Below are positions 12,468 through 21,552 of a DNA stretch of 43,408 nucleotides, piece after piece. Position 1 is the first letter of the stretch. Every line of letters starts with the position of its first letter. The notes beneath the pieces were generated by a model. The model was not told the origin of the DNA. It worked only from the letters and a program-made list of their open reading frames with translations, and searched no databases. The DNA is from Cyanobacteria bacterium UBA4641 (GTDB taxonomy: Bacteria > Cyanobacteriota > Vampirovibrionia > Gastranaerophilales > Gastranaerophilaceae), in NCBI GenBank assembly GCA_002405805.1, contig DHMN01000026.1, positions 1 to 43,408 of the forward strand, written 5' to 3'. Both the position numbers and the translations under genes were made by a program.

Positions 12468-14141
12468 ATGAAAGATATGGATATAGTAAACAATTATAAA
12501 AATTACAAACAGTATCTACCGGATTACGCAAATTGGCGTGATGAACAAGATTTGAACAGAGCAAAGCGTTTGGATTATCTTAAAAAGCATCCTGAAAAAA
12601 TGAATGAGGAAGATATTCAGCGCGGAAAAATTTTATTGCGTTCAATAGATGTTATGGATGAGTATTCGCAATCTAACGCTGAAGATATGGAAACCGCAAC
12701 AGATTTTGCAACAAGTCAGGTCGTTGGTATTGCAACTATGGTCGGAACTCTTGGCGGAACCCTTTTGACAATGACAAAACCTGTCCAAAATATGATGGCG
12801 AAAATCACCAGAGGCAATCAAAAACTTGAAATTTTAGCATCAGTTGTTCCTTCTCTTATTGGTATGCTTGTCGGTATGGCAGCCAGTTTTCCGGCTGTTG
12901 TATGGGCTACAAAAGCTCAAGTTTCAGCCTCCAGAAAAGGTCGTTTTGAGGCAATGTCAAAAGATTTGAAAAATCCTGCAACATTTGCTGTTTTAACTCC
13001 AGAACAAAAGAAAAAAGCAGAAGAAATTGCCAAAGATATTAAACTTGATGATAAAGATAAGAAAAGATTAAATAAAAAACAGGGCTTGAACCTGAATCCT
13101 TTAGAATCTATTTCAACTTTGAAAAAATATTATAAAAATGATAGTGAATACCAAGCGCGAAAATCCGAATTTGACAAATTATTAGAACATGATGAAAGTA
13201 AATTCGGTACTCAAGTGTCAGAAAAACAAATTCGTGATGCAAAACGCGACCAACAAATTTTATCAGATATGGTAAGAAGAATTGATGTTGCATCTCAAGA
13301 TTATGCAGAAAATACTGAACTTGCAACAAATACAATTACAACACTTGCCCTTGGTACAGGCGGTTTAGCCGGTTGGCTTTCAAATAAAGTCATGAAAGGT
13401 TTGAAAATAAAAGGTGGCGGTGTAGTTGGAAAAGCTATCCCTTGGGTTGTTGGTGCAACATTACCGCTTACTGCAGGTATTTATTCTGCTAAAATTCAAA
13501 AACAAGCCTCAAGAATCGGCAGATATAAGGTTAAACAAGAAATGCTAAACAATCCGGCTGAACTTGTTTATGTTGATGATAAAGATGTTGCAACATCTGA
13601 TGTGAAAACTTTTGAAAAACACAAAAAGCCAAATTTGTTCAAATTTATGGCAAACCTTTATAAAGATAATAAAGAATATCAAAATTACGTCAAAACAGAA
13701 GGCGAAAAAGAGTTAAAAATGCACAAGGCAATTGAAAAACTTGAATTGTCAGAGGAACAAATTAAAGATGCAAAAGCATTGCAAAAGAATATATTTAAAA
13801 CATTCAACAAAGTAGATGAAAAATCTCAAACATACTCTGAAAGTGTTGAGGCAATGGGCGAAATCACTCAAAACGGTGTTCAAACATTTGGTTCACTTGT
13901 AGCATCAGGTATTTCTCTGTTGATGGCTTATAGAATGATGGAAAATCCAAATGCAGCCAAATCTATGCCAAAACTTATAGCAAAATTGATGGCGCCGTTT
14001 GCATTAGTCCTTCTTCCTGCAATCGGTATTGATGTTTACACAACAAAAGCTCAGAAAAAAGCCTCAAGAGTAGCTGATATGATGGCTCTGAAAGAGTTAG
14101 GCGACTATAGGCATTATGTAGATTATTCAAATGTTAAATAA
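12468..14141 (+). CDS. membrane protein built from three copies of a two-helix unit
   Basis: I do not recognise this 557-residue protein, but it is an internal triplication. Each unit has four parts in order. First, a YKN..Y helical part (near residues 10, 221, 397). Second, an acidic helix ending in an SQ/Y/E motif (DEYSQSNAED 64-73, ASQDYAENTE 275-284, KSQTYSESVE 452-461). Third, two hydrophobic segments (about 83-103 and 121-147; 288-303 and 318-340; 470-490 and 503-523). Fourth, a signature just after the second segment (TKAQVSASRKGR 148-159, AKIQKQASRIGR 341-352, TKAQKKASRVAD 526-537). There is no signal peptide. An even number of helices per unit would leave all the soluble parts on one side, probably the cytoplasm. 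No Shine-Dalgarno sequence is seen; the ATG at 12468 or 12477 could be the start. The frame is open further upstream to 12195, but that part lacks coding character. Confidence 0.8.
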   Translation: MKDMDIVNNYKNYKQYLPDYANWRDEQDLNRAKRLDYLKKHPEKMNEEDIQRGKILLRSIDVMDEYSQSNAEDMETATDFATSQVVGIATMVGTLGGTLLTMTKPVQNMMAKITRGNQKLEILASVVPSLIGMLVGMAASFPAVVWATKAQVSASRKGRFEAMSKDLKNPATFAVLTPEQKKKAEEIAKDIKLDDKDKKRLNKKQGLNLNPLESISTLKKYYKNDSEYQARKSEFDKLLEHDESKFGTQVSEKQIRDAKRDQQILSDMVRRIDVASQDYAENTELATNTITTLALGTGGLAGWLSNKVMKGLKIKGGGVVGKAIPWVVGATLPLTAGIYSAKIQKQASRIGRYKVKQEMLNNPAELVYVDDKDVATSDVKTFEKHKKPNLFKFMANLYKDNKEYQNYVKTEGEKELKMHKAIEKLELSEEQIKDAKALQKNIFKTFNKVDEKSQTYSESVEAMGEITQNGVQTFGSLVASGISLLMAYRMMENPNAAKSMPKLIAKLMAPFALVLLPAIGIDVYTTKAQKKASRVADMMALKELGDYRHYVDYSNVK

Positions 14142-14153
14142 TATAATTTTTAG

Positions 14154-14183
14154 CTGACAAAAAATATTTTTTTGGGCTATTAT
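14154..14183 (+). promoter_or_regulatory. promoter for the activase-related gene (CTGACA, 18 nt, TATTAT)
   Basis: CTGACA (14154-14159) and TATTAT (14178-14183) are spaced by 18 nt, between the stop of the triplicated gene and the ATG at 14216. The AGGGAT ribosome binding site follows at about 14203. Confidence 0.5.
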
Positions 14184-14215
14184 ATAGATAGTAGAAAATT
14201 ATTAGGGATTTAGTC

Positions 14216-15304
14216 ATGACACAATCAAAAAATGAAGAAAAAGTTATAGGTATACCGAGAGCAATGTCTTTTTACAACAACTATCCGTTCTATTACGGAT
14301 TTTTCAATGACCTTGGTATAAAAATTATATTGTCTGATGTAACAACAAAACAAACTATGTCAGATGGCGCAGGGCTTGTTGTTACAGAAACATGCTTACC
14401 TATCAAAGTTTATATTGGTCATATTTTGAACTTGTTAAACAAAGGTGTTGATAAAATCTTTGTTCCGTCAATTCAATCTGTAGACCTCAAAATTTATAAC
14501 TGCTCAAAAATCAGAGGATTGCCTGATTTGGTTCGTAACGTTGTAAAACAACCGTTCACAATGATTGAGGCAACTCTTGATAAATCTGAAAAAAATCAAG
14601 GTTTATACGAATTTTTGGCAGAAGCAGTTAAACCTTTTGGTATCACTGATATGAACCTTATCAAAAAGGCGTCAAAAGCAGGCTGGAGATGTTATAACAA
14701 TTTCCACGTTATGACAAAATCAGGTATGCCGTATTCTAAGGCTTTGAGTTATGCATTGCAAGGTAAAGTTGTAATCGCAAACAAATCAAAAGAATATCCG
14801 ATTTCAATCGCTCTTGTTGGGCATGGATACAATATCTATGACGAAAGAGTTTGTATGAAGATTTTTGACAAACTTGAAAAAATGGACGTTGAAGTTTGCA
14901 CATCATTGCAATTGTCTGATGAACAATTGGACGAAGGTATTGCAAGTTTAGGTAATGACAAATACTGGGCAAACGAAGATGAAATGACAGGTTCAGCAGG
15001 TCACTTCTTGAAAGACAACAAAGTTGACGGCGTAATTACAATTACTGCATTTGGTTGCGGACCTGATTCATTGATGGTTGAACGTATTACAAGACGTGCA
15101 AAACAATTTAATAAACCGTTATTGAATTTGACTATTGATGAACAAACAGGTGAAGCAGGCTTTGTTACTCGTATTGAGGCGTTTGTTGATATGTTGTTCC
15201 GTAAAAAACGTGCAAATATTGTTAATAAATTGAATATCCAAAGTTCTGAATCTGAATATACGCCAAATACAGAGTTTATTGAAACTAAATCTGTAAAAGG
15301 CTAG
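14216..15304 (+). CDS. acyl-CoA dehydratase activase-related protein (DUF2229/COG3580 type)
   Basis: A 362-residue protein beginning with KVIGIPRAMSFYNNYPFYYG, the hallmark of the DUF2229 family associated with 2-hydroxyacyl-CoA dehydratase activases. Cys residues in ETCLPIK, NCSKIRGLPD and GCGPDSLM occupy the positions expected for iron-sulphur ligands. In other genomes the domain is the C-terminal part of a very long activase or a neighbour of its ATPase part; here it stands alone, and no dehydratase or ATPase partner is in the window. The biochemical role of the stand-alone form is not established. A Shine-Dalgarno AGGGAT is present, and an intrinsic terminator follows at 15333. Confidence 0.85.
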   Translation: MTQSKNEEKVIGIPRAMSFYNNYPFYYGFFNDLGIKIILSDVTTKQTMSDGAGLVVTETCLPIKVYIGHILNLLNKGVDKIFVPSIQSVDLKIYNCSKIRGLPDLVRNVVKQPFTMIEATLDKSEKNQGLYEFLAEAVKPFGITDMNLIKKASKAGWRCYNNFHVMTKSGMPYSKALSYALQGKVVIANKSKEYPISIALVGHGYNIYDERVCMKIFDKLEKMDVEVCTSLQLSDEQLDEGIASLGNDKYWANEDEMTGSAGHFLKDNKVDGVITITAFGCGPDSLMVERITRRAKQFNKPLLNLTIDEQTGEAGFVTRIEAFVDMLFRKKRANIVNKLNIQSSESEYTPNTEFIETKSVKG

Positions 15305-15332
15305 TTAATAAAAACAAAATATAGTTATCCGA

Positions 15333-15375
15333 TTAGAGAAAAATCTTTCCCAAGGTTTTTCTCTAATTCTATTAT
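15333..15375 (+). terminator. terminator after the activase-related gene
   Basis: TTAGAGAAAAA (15333-15343) pairs perfectly with TTTTTCTCTAA (15356-15366) around a 12-nt loop, followed by TTCTATTAT. It lies 28 nt beyond the stop codon. Confidence 0.65.
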
Positions 15376-15401
15376 AATGGTTGATAATACAAATAAGTCT
15401 A

Positions 15402-15537
15402 TGTCATTCTGAGTTGACTGGAATATGAGTTGAGATGAAATCGAAACGTAATATTCTGTTCCTACTTGGTGTTTCAGGGTATCCCATATAACAAATTTTG
15501 CATTTGACTAATATGTTCGATTTGAGATGCAGAAACA
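15402..15537. repeat. degenerate family A palindromic element
   Basis: The element starts TGTCATTCTGAGTTG and retains the spacer words CAAATTTTGCATTTGACTAA and ATTTGAGATGC, shared with the copy at the window end (43353-43405). The arms are eroded and the final TGACA is missing. It abuts the stop codon of nrdJ. Confidence 0.65.
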
Positions 15538-15541
15538 CTCC

Positions 15542-17524
15542 TTATGCGCAACCGGAGTAGCCACAATTTAAACAAATAAAACACCCTTCTGCCATTTTGA
15601 TTTCCGCACCGCACTCAGGACATTTTACCGTCTTTATTTCACCTGTCGGATTGTAATCCTCAGATGGTTCAACAGGTTTCATTTCGATTGTTTTTTCTGT
15701 CTTTTTTGGTTGTTCCAAATTCATCGGCTGAAATTGTCTTGAATTATTCCTGTATACAGTAATTCCTTTTAATTTATTTTTATAAGCCAAAATATAAGTT
15801 TCTTTGATATCTTCTCGTGTTGCGGATTCAACAAAATTCACGGTTTTTGATACCGCATTGTCTGTAAATTCTTGAAAAGCAGCTTGCATCTTTACATGCC
15901 AGTATGGGGAAATATCATGTGCTGTAACAAAGATATTTTTAACTTCGTCAGGCAAGTTCTCAATATGCGCCACAGTACCGCATTGGGCAATTTGGCTCAT
16001 CAATTCTTCCGTGTATAAACCGTGAGTTTTCATGTATTTTTCAAAAACAGGATTAACCTCTAGTAATTGTGTTCCATCCATAATCAGCCTAGAAAATACA
16101 AGTCCAAACAGCGGCTCAATTCCGCCTGATGCCCCTGCTATCATTGAAATTGTTCCGGTTGGTGCGATACAAGTTGTTGTGGCATTACGTAGTCCGTATT
16201 TTTGAACATCTTCGTCCAGTTGTGTCCACATTTTAGGGCTGATTTTATTAGATGTTTTTCCTTCAAATTTCTTTGAAAAATAATGTGGGGCTTCATATAC
16301 ACTGCCTTTGAAATTGTTAAATCGTCCTCTTTCTTTTGCCAATTCTACTGACTCGGTTTTTGAAATGTAATCAATAAATGACATCACATCTGTTGCTAAA
16401 TTTGTTCCCTGTTCTGAATTATAGGCAATTCCCATTTTCATAAGCATATCAGCCCAGCCCATTACACCAAGTCCGATTTTTCTGTTGTTTTGAACCATTT
16501 CAGAAATTTGCGGTAGCGGATAATTATTTACGACGATTACGTTGTCCAAAAATCTCATTGCTGTGCGGACAGTTTTTTCTAACAAATCCCAATCAACCAC
16601 AAATGTTCCACCTTGTTCTTTTACCATAAGTCCAAGATTTATTGAACCTAAATTGCAAGCCTCATAAGGCAAAAGCGGAACTTCGCCACACGGATTTGTT
16701 GACTCGATTTGACCGATTTGCGGAGTCGGATTATCTTTGTTCATTTTATCAATAAATACAATCCCCGGTTCGCCGTTTTTCCACGCGCTATCAACAATTA
16801 AATCAAAAACAGCTCTTGCGTCCATCCTGCCGACAACTTCGTTATTTTGCGGATTTATTAAGTCGTAGTCTTCACTATTTAAACACGCCTCCATAAATTT
16901 GTCGGTAATTGCAACAGATATATTAAAATTGTTCAATTTATTGTTATCGGATTTGCAATTGATAAATTCAATAATATCAGGATGGTCAACTCTTAATATC
17001 CCCATATTGGCGCCACGTCTTGTGCCCCCTTGTTTTACTGCCTCAGTTGCAGCGTTAAAAACTTCCATAAATGAAACCGGACCTGACGATACCCCCATAG
17101 TTGAGCGAACTACGCTGTTTTTAGGTCTGAGTCTTGAAAAAGAAAATCCTGTACCTCCGCCTGATTGGTGTATCAATGCGGTATTTTTTATTGTTTCAAA
17201 AATACTGGCTAAGCTATCCTCTATCGGCAACACAAAACAGGCTGCCAATTGTCCTAAATCACGTCCTGCATTCATCAAGGTTGGAGAATTTGGCATAAAA
17301 TATCTGTGAGTTATTGCATCATAAAATCTGTCTGATAAATTTTTGACATCTTCTGAAGTTTTGCCAAATTTCAAATCTCCGCTTGCTATTGTATCTGCGA
17401 CACGGCGAAACATATCTTTGGGCGTTTCAATACAATTACCGTTTTTATCACGTTTTAGGTATCTTTTTTCTAAAACTTTTATGGCATTTTTAGATAAATT
17501 GATTTGACTATCAGCAGATGACAT
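15542..17524 (-). CDS. nrdJ: adenosylcobalamin-dependent ribonucleotide reductase (class II)
   Basis: Reduces ribonucleotides to deoxyribonucleotides using a B12-derived radical, independent of oxygen. The 660-residue product shows the class II core: HQSGGGTGFSFSRLRP, TRRGANMGIL, NPCGEVPLLPYEACNLGSIN near residues 277-296 with redox Cys and radical Cys, and APTGTISMIAGASGGIEPLF. The C-terminal tail has two CxxC pairs (CPECG and CLNCGYSGCA), a zinc-ribbon-like element that also carries the terminal Cys pair passing electrons to the active site. GGGAGG is the ribosome binding site. No cobalamin riboswitch fits into the 118-nt divergent gap. The binding-protein gene is divergent. Confidence 0.96.
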   Translation of the reverse strand: MSSADSQINLSKNAIKVLEKRYLKRDKNGNCIETPKDMFRRVADTIASGDLKFGKTSEDVKNLSDRFYDAITHRYFMPNSPTLMNAGRDLGQLAACFVLPIEDSLASIFETIKNTALIHQSGGGTGFSFSRLRPKNSVVRSTMGVSSGPVSFMEVFNAATEAVKQGGTRRGANMGILRVDHPDIIEFINCKSDNNKLNNFNISVAITDKFMEACLNSEDYDLINPQNNEVVGRMDARAVFDLIVDSAWKNGEPGIVFIDKMNKDNPTPQIGQIESTNPCGEVPLLPYEACNLGSINLGLMVKEQGGTFVVDWDLLEKTVRTAMRFLDNVIVVNNYPLPQISEMVQNNRKIGLGVMGWADMLMKMGIAYNSEQGTNLATDVMSFIDYISKTESVELAKERGRFNNFKGSVYEAPHYFSKKFEGKTSNKISPKMWTQLDEDVQKYGLRNATTTCIAPTGTISMIAGASGGIEPLFGLVFSRLIMDGTQLLEVNPVFEKYMKTHGLYTEELMSQIAQCGTVAHIENLPDEVKNIFVTAHDISPYWHVKMQAAFQEFTDNAVSKTVNFVESATREDIKETYILAYKNKLKGITVYRNNSRQFQPMNLEQPKKTEKTIEMKPVEPSEDYNPTGEIKTVKCPECGAEIKMAEGCFICLNCGYSGCA

Positions 17525-17559
17525 ATTAAACCTCCCACATAAACATTTTTTCTACTAAA

Positions 17560-17589
17560 ATTGTACACCCATAAAATATAATAATGCAA
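17560..17589 (-). promoter_or_regulatory. nrdJ promoter (TTGCAT, 18 nt, TACAAT)
   Basis: On the minus strand TTGCAT (17584-17589) and TACAAT (17560-17565) are separated by 18 nt. The start would lie about 30 nt before the ATG, leaving room only for the ribosome binding site. This excludes a long regulatory leader such as a riboswitch. Confidence 0.6.
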
Positions 17590-17627
17590 TATATTATCCG
17601 AAAAGAGAATACATTAATGTCTTTTTA

Positions 17628-17642
17628 TGCTATATTGGGTAC
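17628..17642 (+). promoter_or_regulatory. extended -10 promoter of the ABC operon, 6 nt before the ATG
   Basis: TGC-TATATT (-10 box 17631-17636) is followed by GGGTAC and the ATG at 17643. No Shine-Dalgarno sequence can be placed between a downstream transcript start and the ATG, so the first gene of this operon is predicted to be leaderless. Confidence 0.5.
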
Positions 17643-19490
17643 ATGATTTGGAGAGGTTTTAGGGTATTTTTAGTTATAATTTTGGTAGCTTTATTGTGTA
17701 GAGCTTGTCTTTTAAAAGACGTTCCGACAGCTAAAGACACTATAAAAACTTCTACCAAAAACGAAACCGCAATAAATTATCCGACTCCGAAAAATGTGAC
17801 AATTAACGGAGTAGATTATTTGGAATCTCAAGCTCCGATTGGAAAATTTGGCGGAGAGATGATAGAATCAACTATTGGGGAAGGACCGAAAACTTTTAAT
17901 CCGTTTAATTGTAAAGATAATATTTCATCTCAATTGTCAGGTGTTATGTATGATGGATTATTGACATCTGACCCTATTACAGGTCAACCTGTACCAAAAC
18001 TTGCAAAATCTTTTTCTATCTCCCCTGATGGCAAAACTTACACAATAAAATTACGACACGGAATAAAATGGTCTGATGGCAAACCAATAACCGCAGATGA
18101 TGTTGTATTTACGTGGCGCGATATTATCTTTGCAGGACTTGGCGATACTTCAACAAGAGATTCTCTTGTTATTGATGATAAATTACCGACAGTAAAAAAG
18201 ATTGATAATTATACGGTCACATTTACGACACCGAAACCTTTTGCACCATTTATAAGGATGTTATCAACTCCAATTGCGCCAAAGCATTTCTTCATGCCTG
18301 CAGTTAAAAATGGTGGTGTAGATTTTGATACCTTTTTGTCAACTAATACAAAGCCGTCTGATTTTGTAGTTTCAGGAGCTTTTAAGTTAAAAGAATATGT
18401 ACCTGCTCAAAGAGTTGTATTTGAGAGAAATCCGAATTATTACGAAATTAACAAAAACGGTGAAAAACTACCATATTTGAACAGGCTTGTATTTTTAATT
18501 GTCGGAGATTTGAATAACGAAGTTCTAAAATTTGAGGCAAAAGAACTTGATATAATTTCTTTGCAGGGGGCAAAAGTTGCCAGATATAAAGCTATTGAGC
18601 CTCATTCTGATTTCAAGTTGTATAATCTTGGACCAACTACAGGGACTATGTATTTGTCTATGAATTTGAATAACAGAACCAATCAAAAAGGAAAATTCTA
18701 TGTTGACCCGATTAAGCAAAAATGGTTCCAAGATTTGAATTTTAGAAGGGCTGTAGATTACGCGATTGACAGAAAAAATATGGTGTTTAATATTGCAAAC
18801 GGTATCGGAGCACCTTTATTTACACCTGAAAGTTTAAATTCTATTTATTTAAACAAAAATCTGAAACCTTATGACAAAGATATCAATAAATCAAAAGAAC
18901 TTTTGAAAAAATCAGGTTTTTACACGGATAAAAAAGGTAAATTATATGACAAAGATGGTCATAGGGTAGAATTTGACTTATATACAAATGCCGGAAACAC
19001 TGAGCGTGAGGCAATCGGTGTTATGGTAAAACAAGACCTTGAAGATTTGGGGATGAAGGTAAACTTTAAACCTATTGAATTTAATTCTCTTGTTAATAAA
19101 CTTGTAAGTACATTTGACTGGGATATGGTGATAATGGGGCTTACAGGTTCACCCTTAGAGCCAAACGGAGGTAAAAATGTGTGGTTATCTGACGGAAGGC
19201 TCCACATGTTTAATATGCGCACCCCAGAAGAAGGTAAAGCAAAATTACTGCCGTGGGAAAAAGAACTTGATTATTTGTATACTCAAGGTGCATTAGCTAC
19301 AAAATTTGAAGACCGAAAGAAATATTATGACAAATATCAAGAAATTGTCTATAACGAAAAACCAATGATATACATATATTCACCTGTTATTATTATGGCA
19401 ATTCGTGACAAATTCAAAAATATTTATCCGTCAAACCTTGGTGGGCTGACTCATAATATAGAAGAGATTTATATCGGAGGGGATAACTAA
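17643..19490 (+). CDS. peptide-type ABC transporter substrate-binding protein (family 5)
   Basis: Extracytoplasmic solute receptor of the peptide/nickel class, 615 residues. An N-terminal hydrophobic segment (about 8-26) is followed by Cys residues in LLCRAC; this could be a non-canonical lipobox, or the helix may be an uncleaved anchor. The SBP_bac_5 pattern is clear: FNPFNCKDNISSQLSGVMYD, YTIKLRHGIKWSDGKPITAD, DVVFTWRD, then the FRRAVDYAIDRKNM and LLKKSGF segments. The ligand cannot be read from sequence; oligopeptides are most likely. Two permease genes follow at spacings of 2 nt and a 4-nt overlap, but no ATPase gene does. Divergent from nrdJ. Confidence 0.92.
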   Translation: MIWRGFRVFLVIILVALLCRACLLKDVPTAKDTIKTSTKNETAINYPTPKNVTINGVDYLESQAPIGKFGGEMIESTIGEGPKTFNPFNCKDNISSQLSGVMYDGLLTSDPITGQPVPKLAKSFSISPDGKTYTIKLRHGIKWSDGKPITADDVVFTWRDIIFAGLGDTSTRDSLVIDDKLPTVKKIDNYTVTFTTPKPFAPFIRMLSTPIAPKHFFMPAVKNGGVDFDTFLSTNTKPSDFVVSGAFKLKEYVPAQRVVFERNPNYYEINKNGEKLPYLNRLVFLIVGDLNNEVLKFEAKELDIISLQGAKVARYKAIEPHSDFKLYNLGPTTGTMYLSMNLNNRTNQKGKFYVDPIKQKWFQDLNFRRAVDYAIDRKNMVFNIANGIGAPLFTPESLNSIYLNKNLKPYDKDINKSKELLKKSGFYTDKKGKLYDKDGHRVEFDLYTNAGNTEREAIGVMVKQDLEDLGMKVNFKPIEFNSLVNKLVSTFDWDMVIMGLTGSPLEPNGGKNVWLSDGRLHMFNMRTPEEGKAKLLPWEKELDYLYTQGALATKFEDRKKYYDKYQEIVYNEKPMIYIYSPVIIMAIRDKFKNIYPSNLGGLTHNIEEIYIGGDN

Positions 19491-19492
19491 TA

Positions 19493-20464
19493 ATGGAAAC
19501 TCTGAAATATATAATAAAAAGAATACTTCAAACCATTCCGCTTTTGGTGATGGTTTCAATTATAAGTTTTTTTATCATCAGATTATCTCCGGTTGACCCT
19601 CTTGCGGAATTAAAATTAAATCCGTCAATTTCACCTGTCACAGTTGAAAAAGAGCGCCAACGCTTAGGGTTGGATAAACCGATAATCGTACAATACGGCA
19701 AATGGGCAATTTCGTTTGTCAAAGGCGATTTAGGGGTAACATCAACCGGTGAAAGAGTTAGTCAAAAATTAAAAGAACGTATACCAAATACCTTACTTTT
19801 GACAACTATTGTAATTTTTCTAACTTGGCTTGTCGGAGTCCCTTTAGGGATTATTGCGGCTGTAAAATGGAAAACTCCGTTTGATAGGATTTTGACCGTT
19901 CTGACAAGTATCGGTATGGCGATTCCATCGTTTTTCTTTGCTGTGTTACTTTTGATGTTTGCGGTCAAGACAGGTTGGTTTCCTATTGGCGGATTAACAA
20001 GTCCTAATTTTGCTGATATGAATATCATTCATAAATTTCTTGATATTTCATATCATTTAGTTTTGCCTGTATTTGTACTGTTTACAATATCCCTTGCAGG
20101 GTTACAAAGGCAAATGAGAGCAAATATGCTTGATGTACTTGATAGCGATTATGTGAAATTTGCAAGGGCAAAGGGATTGCCTGAATTTACCGTAATATAT
20201 AAGCACGCATTGCGTAATGCGATAAACCCAATGATAACTTTGCTTGGGTTTGAATTTGCAGGACTATTAAGTGGTGCTGCGTTAACAGAATATGTCTTTC
20301 AATATCCGGGGCTTGGCAGATTGATACTTGAAGCTGTTTTGAAATCTGATATAAATCTTGTAATGGCATCTTTGATGATGGGAGCAATAATGCTTGTTTT
20401 AGGTAATTTAATTGCTGATATTCTCCTTATTATCACAGACCCAAGGATTAGGGTGAAATCATGA
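19493..20464 (+). CDS. ABC transporter permease, OppB/DppB type
   Basis: Integral membrane subunit of a peptide-type importer. The 323-residue product has the N-terminal helix typical of the B subunit (IIKRILQTIPLLVMVSIISF), the GIDP-like extracytoplasmic stretch (RLGLDKPIIVQYGKW), six membrane helices in all, and the EAA loop contacting the ATPase (DYVKFARAKGLPEFTVIYKHALRNA). It begins 2 nt after the binding-protein stop codon and overlaps the next permease by 4 nt (ATGA), so translation is coupled. Confidence 0.95.
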   Translation: METLKYIIKRILQTIPLLVMVSIISFFIIRLSPVDPLAELKLNPSISPVTVEKERQRLGLDKPIIVQYGKWAISFVKGDLGVTSTGERVSQKLKERIPNTLLLTTIVIFLTWLVGVPLGIIAAVKWKTPFDRILTVLTSIGMAIPSFFFAVLLLMFAVKTGWFPIGGLTSPNFADMNIIHKFLDISYHLVLPVFVLFTISLAGLQRQMRANMLDVLDSDYVKFARAKGLPEFTVIYKHALRNAINPMITLLGFEFAGLLSGAALTEYVFQYPGLGRLILEAVLKSDINLVMASLMMGAIMLVLGNLIADILLIITDPRIRVKS

Positions 20465-21531
20465 TGATACGCGAAGTTTTGACACAATTATGGAAAGATA
20501 AATTTGCAAGAGCAGCGTTAATTGTTCTTGGGGTAATTTATATTGCCTTATTTTTAGCTGATTTTATTGCACCTTATACAAAAGATTTTTCAGATCGGAC
20601 AATGGCTTATGTTCCGCCATCAAAAGTCTTTACAATTGATGAAAACGGCAAACTGTCAAAACCTTATACATATAACTATGTGAGAATTTTTAATCAAGAA
20701 ACCCTTGAAATTGAATACAATTTTGACCGAAGTAAAAAACATTATATAAAATTCTTTTCAAAAGGTGTGCCTTACAAATTTTTAGGGCTGATTCCGATGA
20801 AAAGACACCTGTTTACAACAGATTCAGACGGCAGGATATTTTTGCTCGGTACAGATATAAACGGTAGGGATGTTTTTTCAAGATTGTTATTTGGGGGTCG
20901 AATTTCTATGACCATAGGATTTTTAGCATTGTTTGTTTTATTTCCTATCGGACTATTGTATGGCGGAATTTCAGGATATTTCGGCGGAAAAGTCGATGTT
21001 GTTATGATGCGATTTGCTGAGGCAGTTATGTCTATTCCGAGTTTTTATTTGCTAATCATTCTAGCGTCAATTTTGCCATCCGGCATGACAAGCTCCCAGA
21101 GATTTTTACTGATTGTTATAATACTTGCTCTGATTGGTTGGGCAGGCTTTGCTCGTGTTGTCAGAGGGATGGTTTTATCAATAAAAAATCAGGAGTACAT
21201 TCAAGCTGCTCAATCTATCGGGGCATCAAAAATGCGCATAATTACAAAACACATTTTGCCGCAAACCACAAGTTTTGTAATAGTTGCGATGACTTTATCA
21301 ATACCGTCATATATATTATCAGAATCAGGTTTGAGCTTTTTGGGATTGGGTATTCAACAACCTGATGCTAGCTGGGGTAACATGTTAAAAGAGGCTCAAG
21401 AGTTTACAAATATTATATATAGACCGTGGTTGCTTGCTCCGGGATTTTTAATTTTTGTATCAGTTTTGGCATTTAATCTTATAGGTGATACCATAAGAGA
21501 TATTTTAGACCCACAAAGTAAAATAAGATAA
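20461..21531 (+). CDS. ABC transporter permease, OppC/DppC type
   Basis: Partner permease, 356 residues. An N-terminal OppC_N-like helix (about 14-36) is followed by a soluble insertion of roughly 80 residues that includes DFSDRTMAYVPPSK, before the conserved TDINGRDVFSRLLFGGRISM. The five-helix permease core follows, with its EAA loop (EYIQAAQSIGASKMRIITKH) and the closing SGLSFLGLGIQQPDASWGNM. The EAA loop requires an ATPase partner, which is not in this window. Its stop codon (TAATG) overlaps a four-codon reading frame (ATG GAG GAA AAA TAG) lying before the TPR gene; GGAGG inside it may act as ribosome binding site for that gene. Confidence 0.95.
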   Translation: MMIREVLTQLWKDKFARAALIVLGVIYIALFLADFIAPYTKDFSDRTMAYVPPSKVFTIDENGKLSKPYTYNYVRIFNQETLEIEYNFDRSKKHYIKFFSKGVPYKFLGLIPMKRHLFTTDSDGRIFLLGTDINGRDVFSRLLFGGRISMTIGFLALFVLFPIGLLYGGISGYFGGKVDVVMMRFAEAVMSIPSFYLLIILASILPSGMTSSQRFLLIVIILALIGWAGFARVVRGMVLSIKNQEYIQAAQSIGASKMRIITKHILPQTTSFVIVAMTLSIPSYILSESGLSFLGLGIQQPDASWGNMLKEAQEFTNIIYRPWLLAPGFLIFVSVLAFNLIGDTIRDILDPQSKIR

Positions 21532-21552
21532 TGGAGGAAAAATAGAAAAAGT

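Noticed and set aside
17525..17642. Cobalamin riboswitch before nrdJ
   Set aside because: The divergent gap is only 118 nt, a promoter is placed about 30 nt before the ATG, and no B12-box-like sequence is visible.
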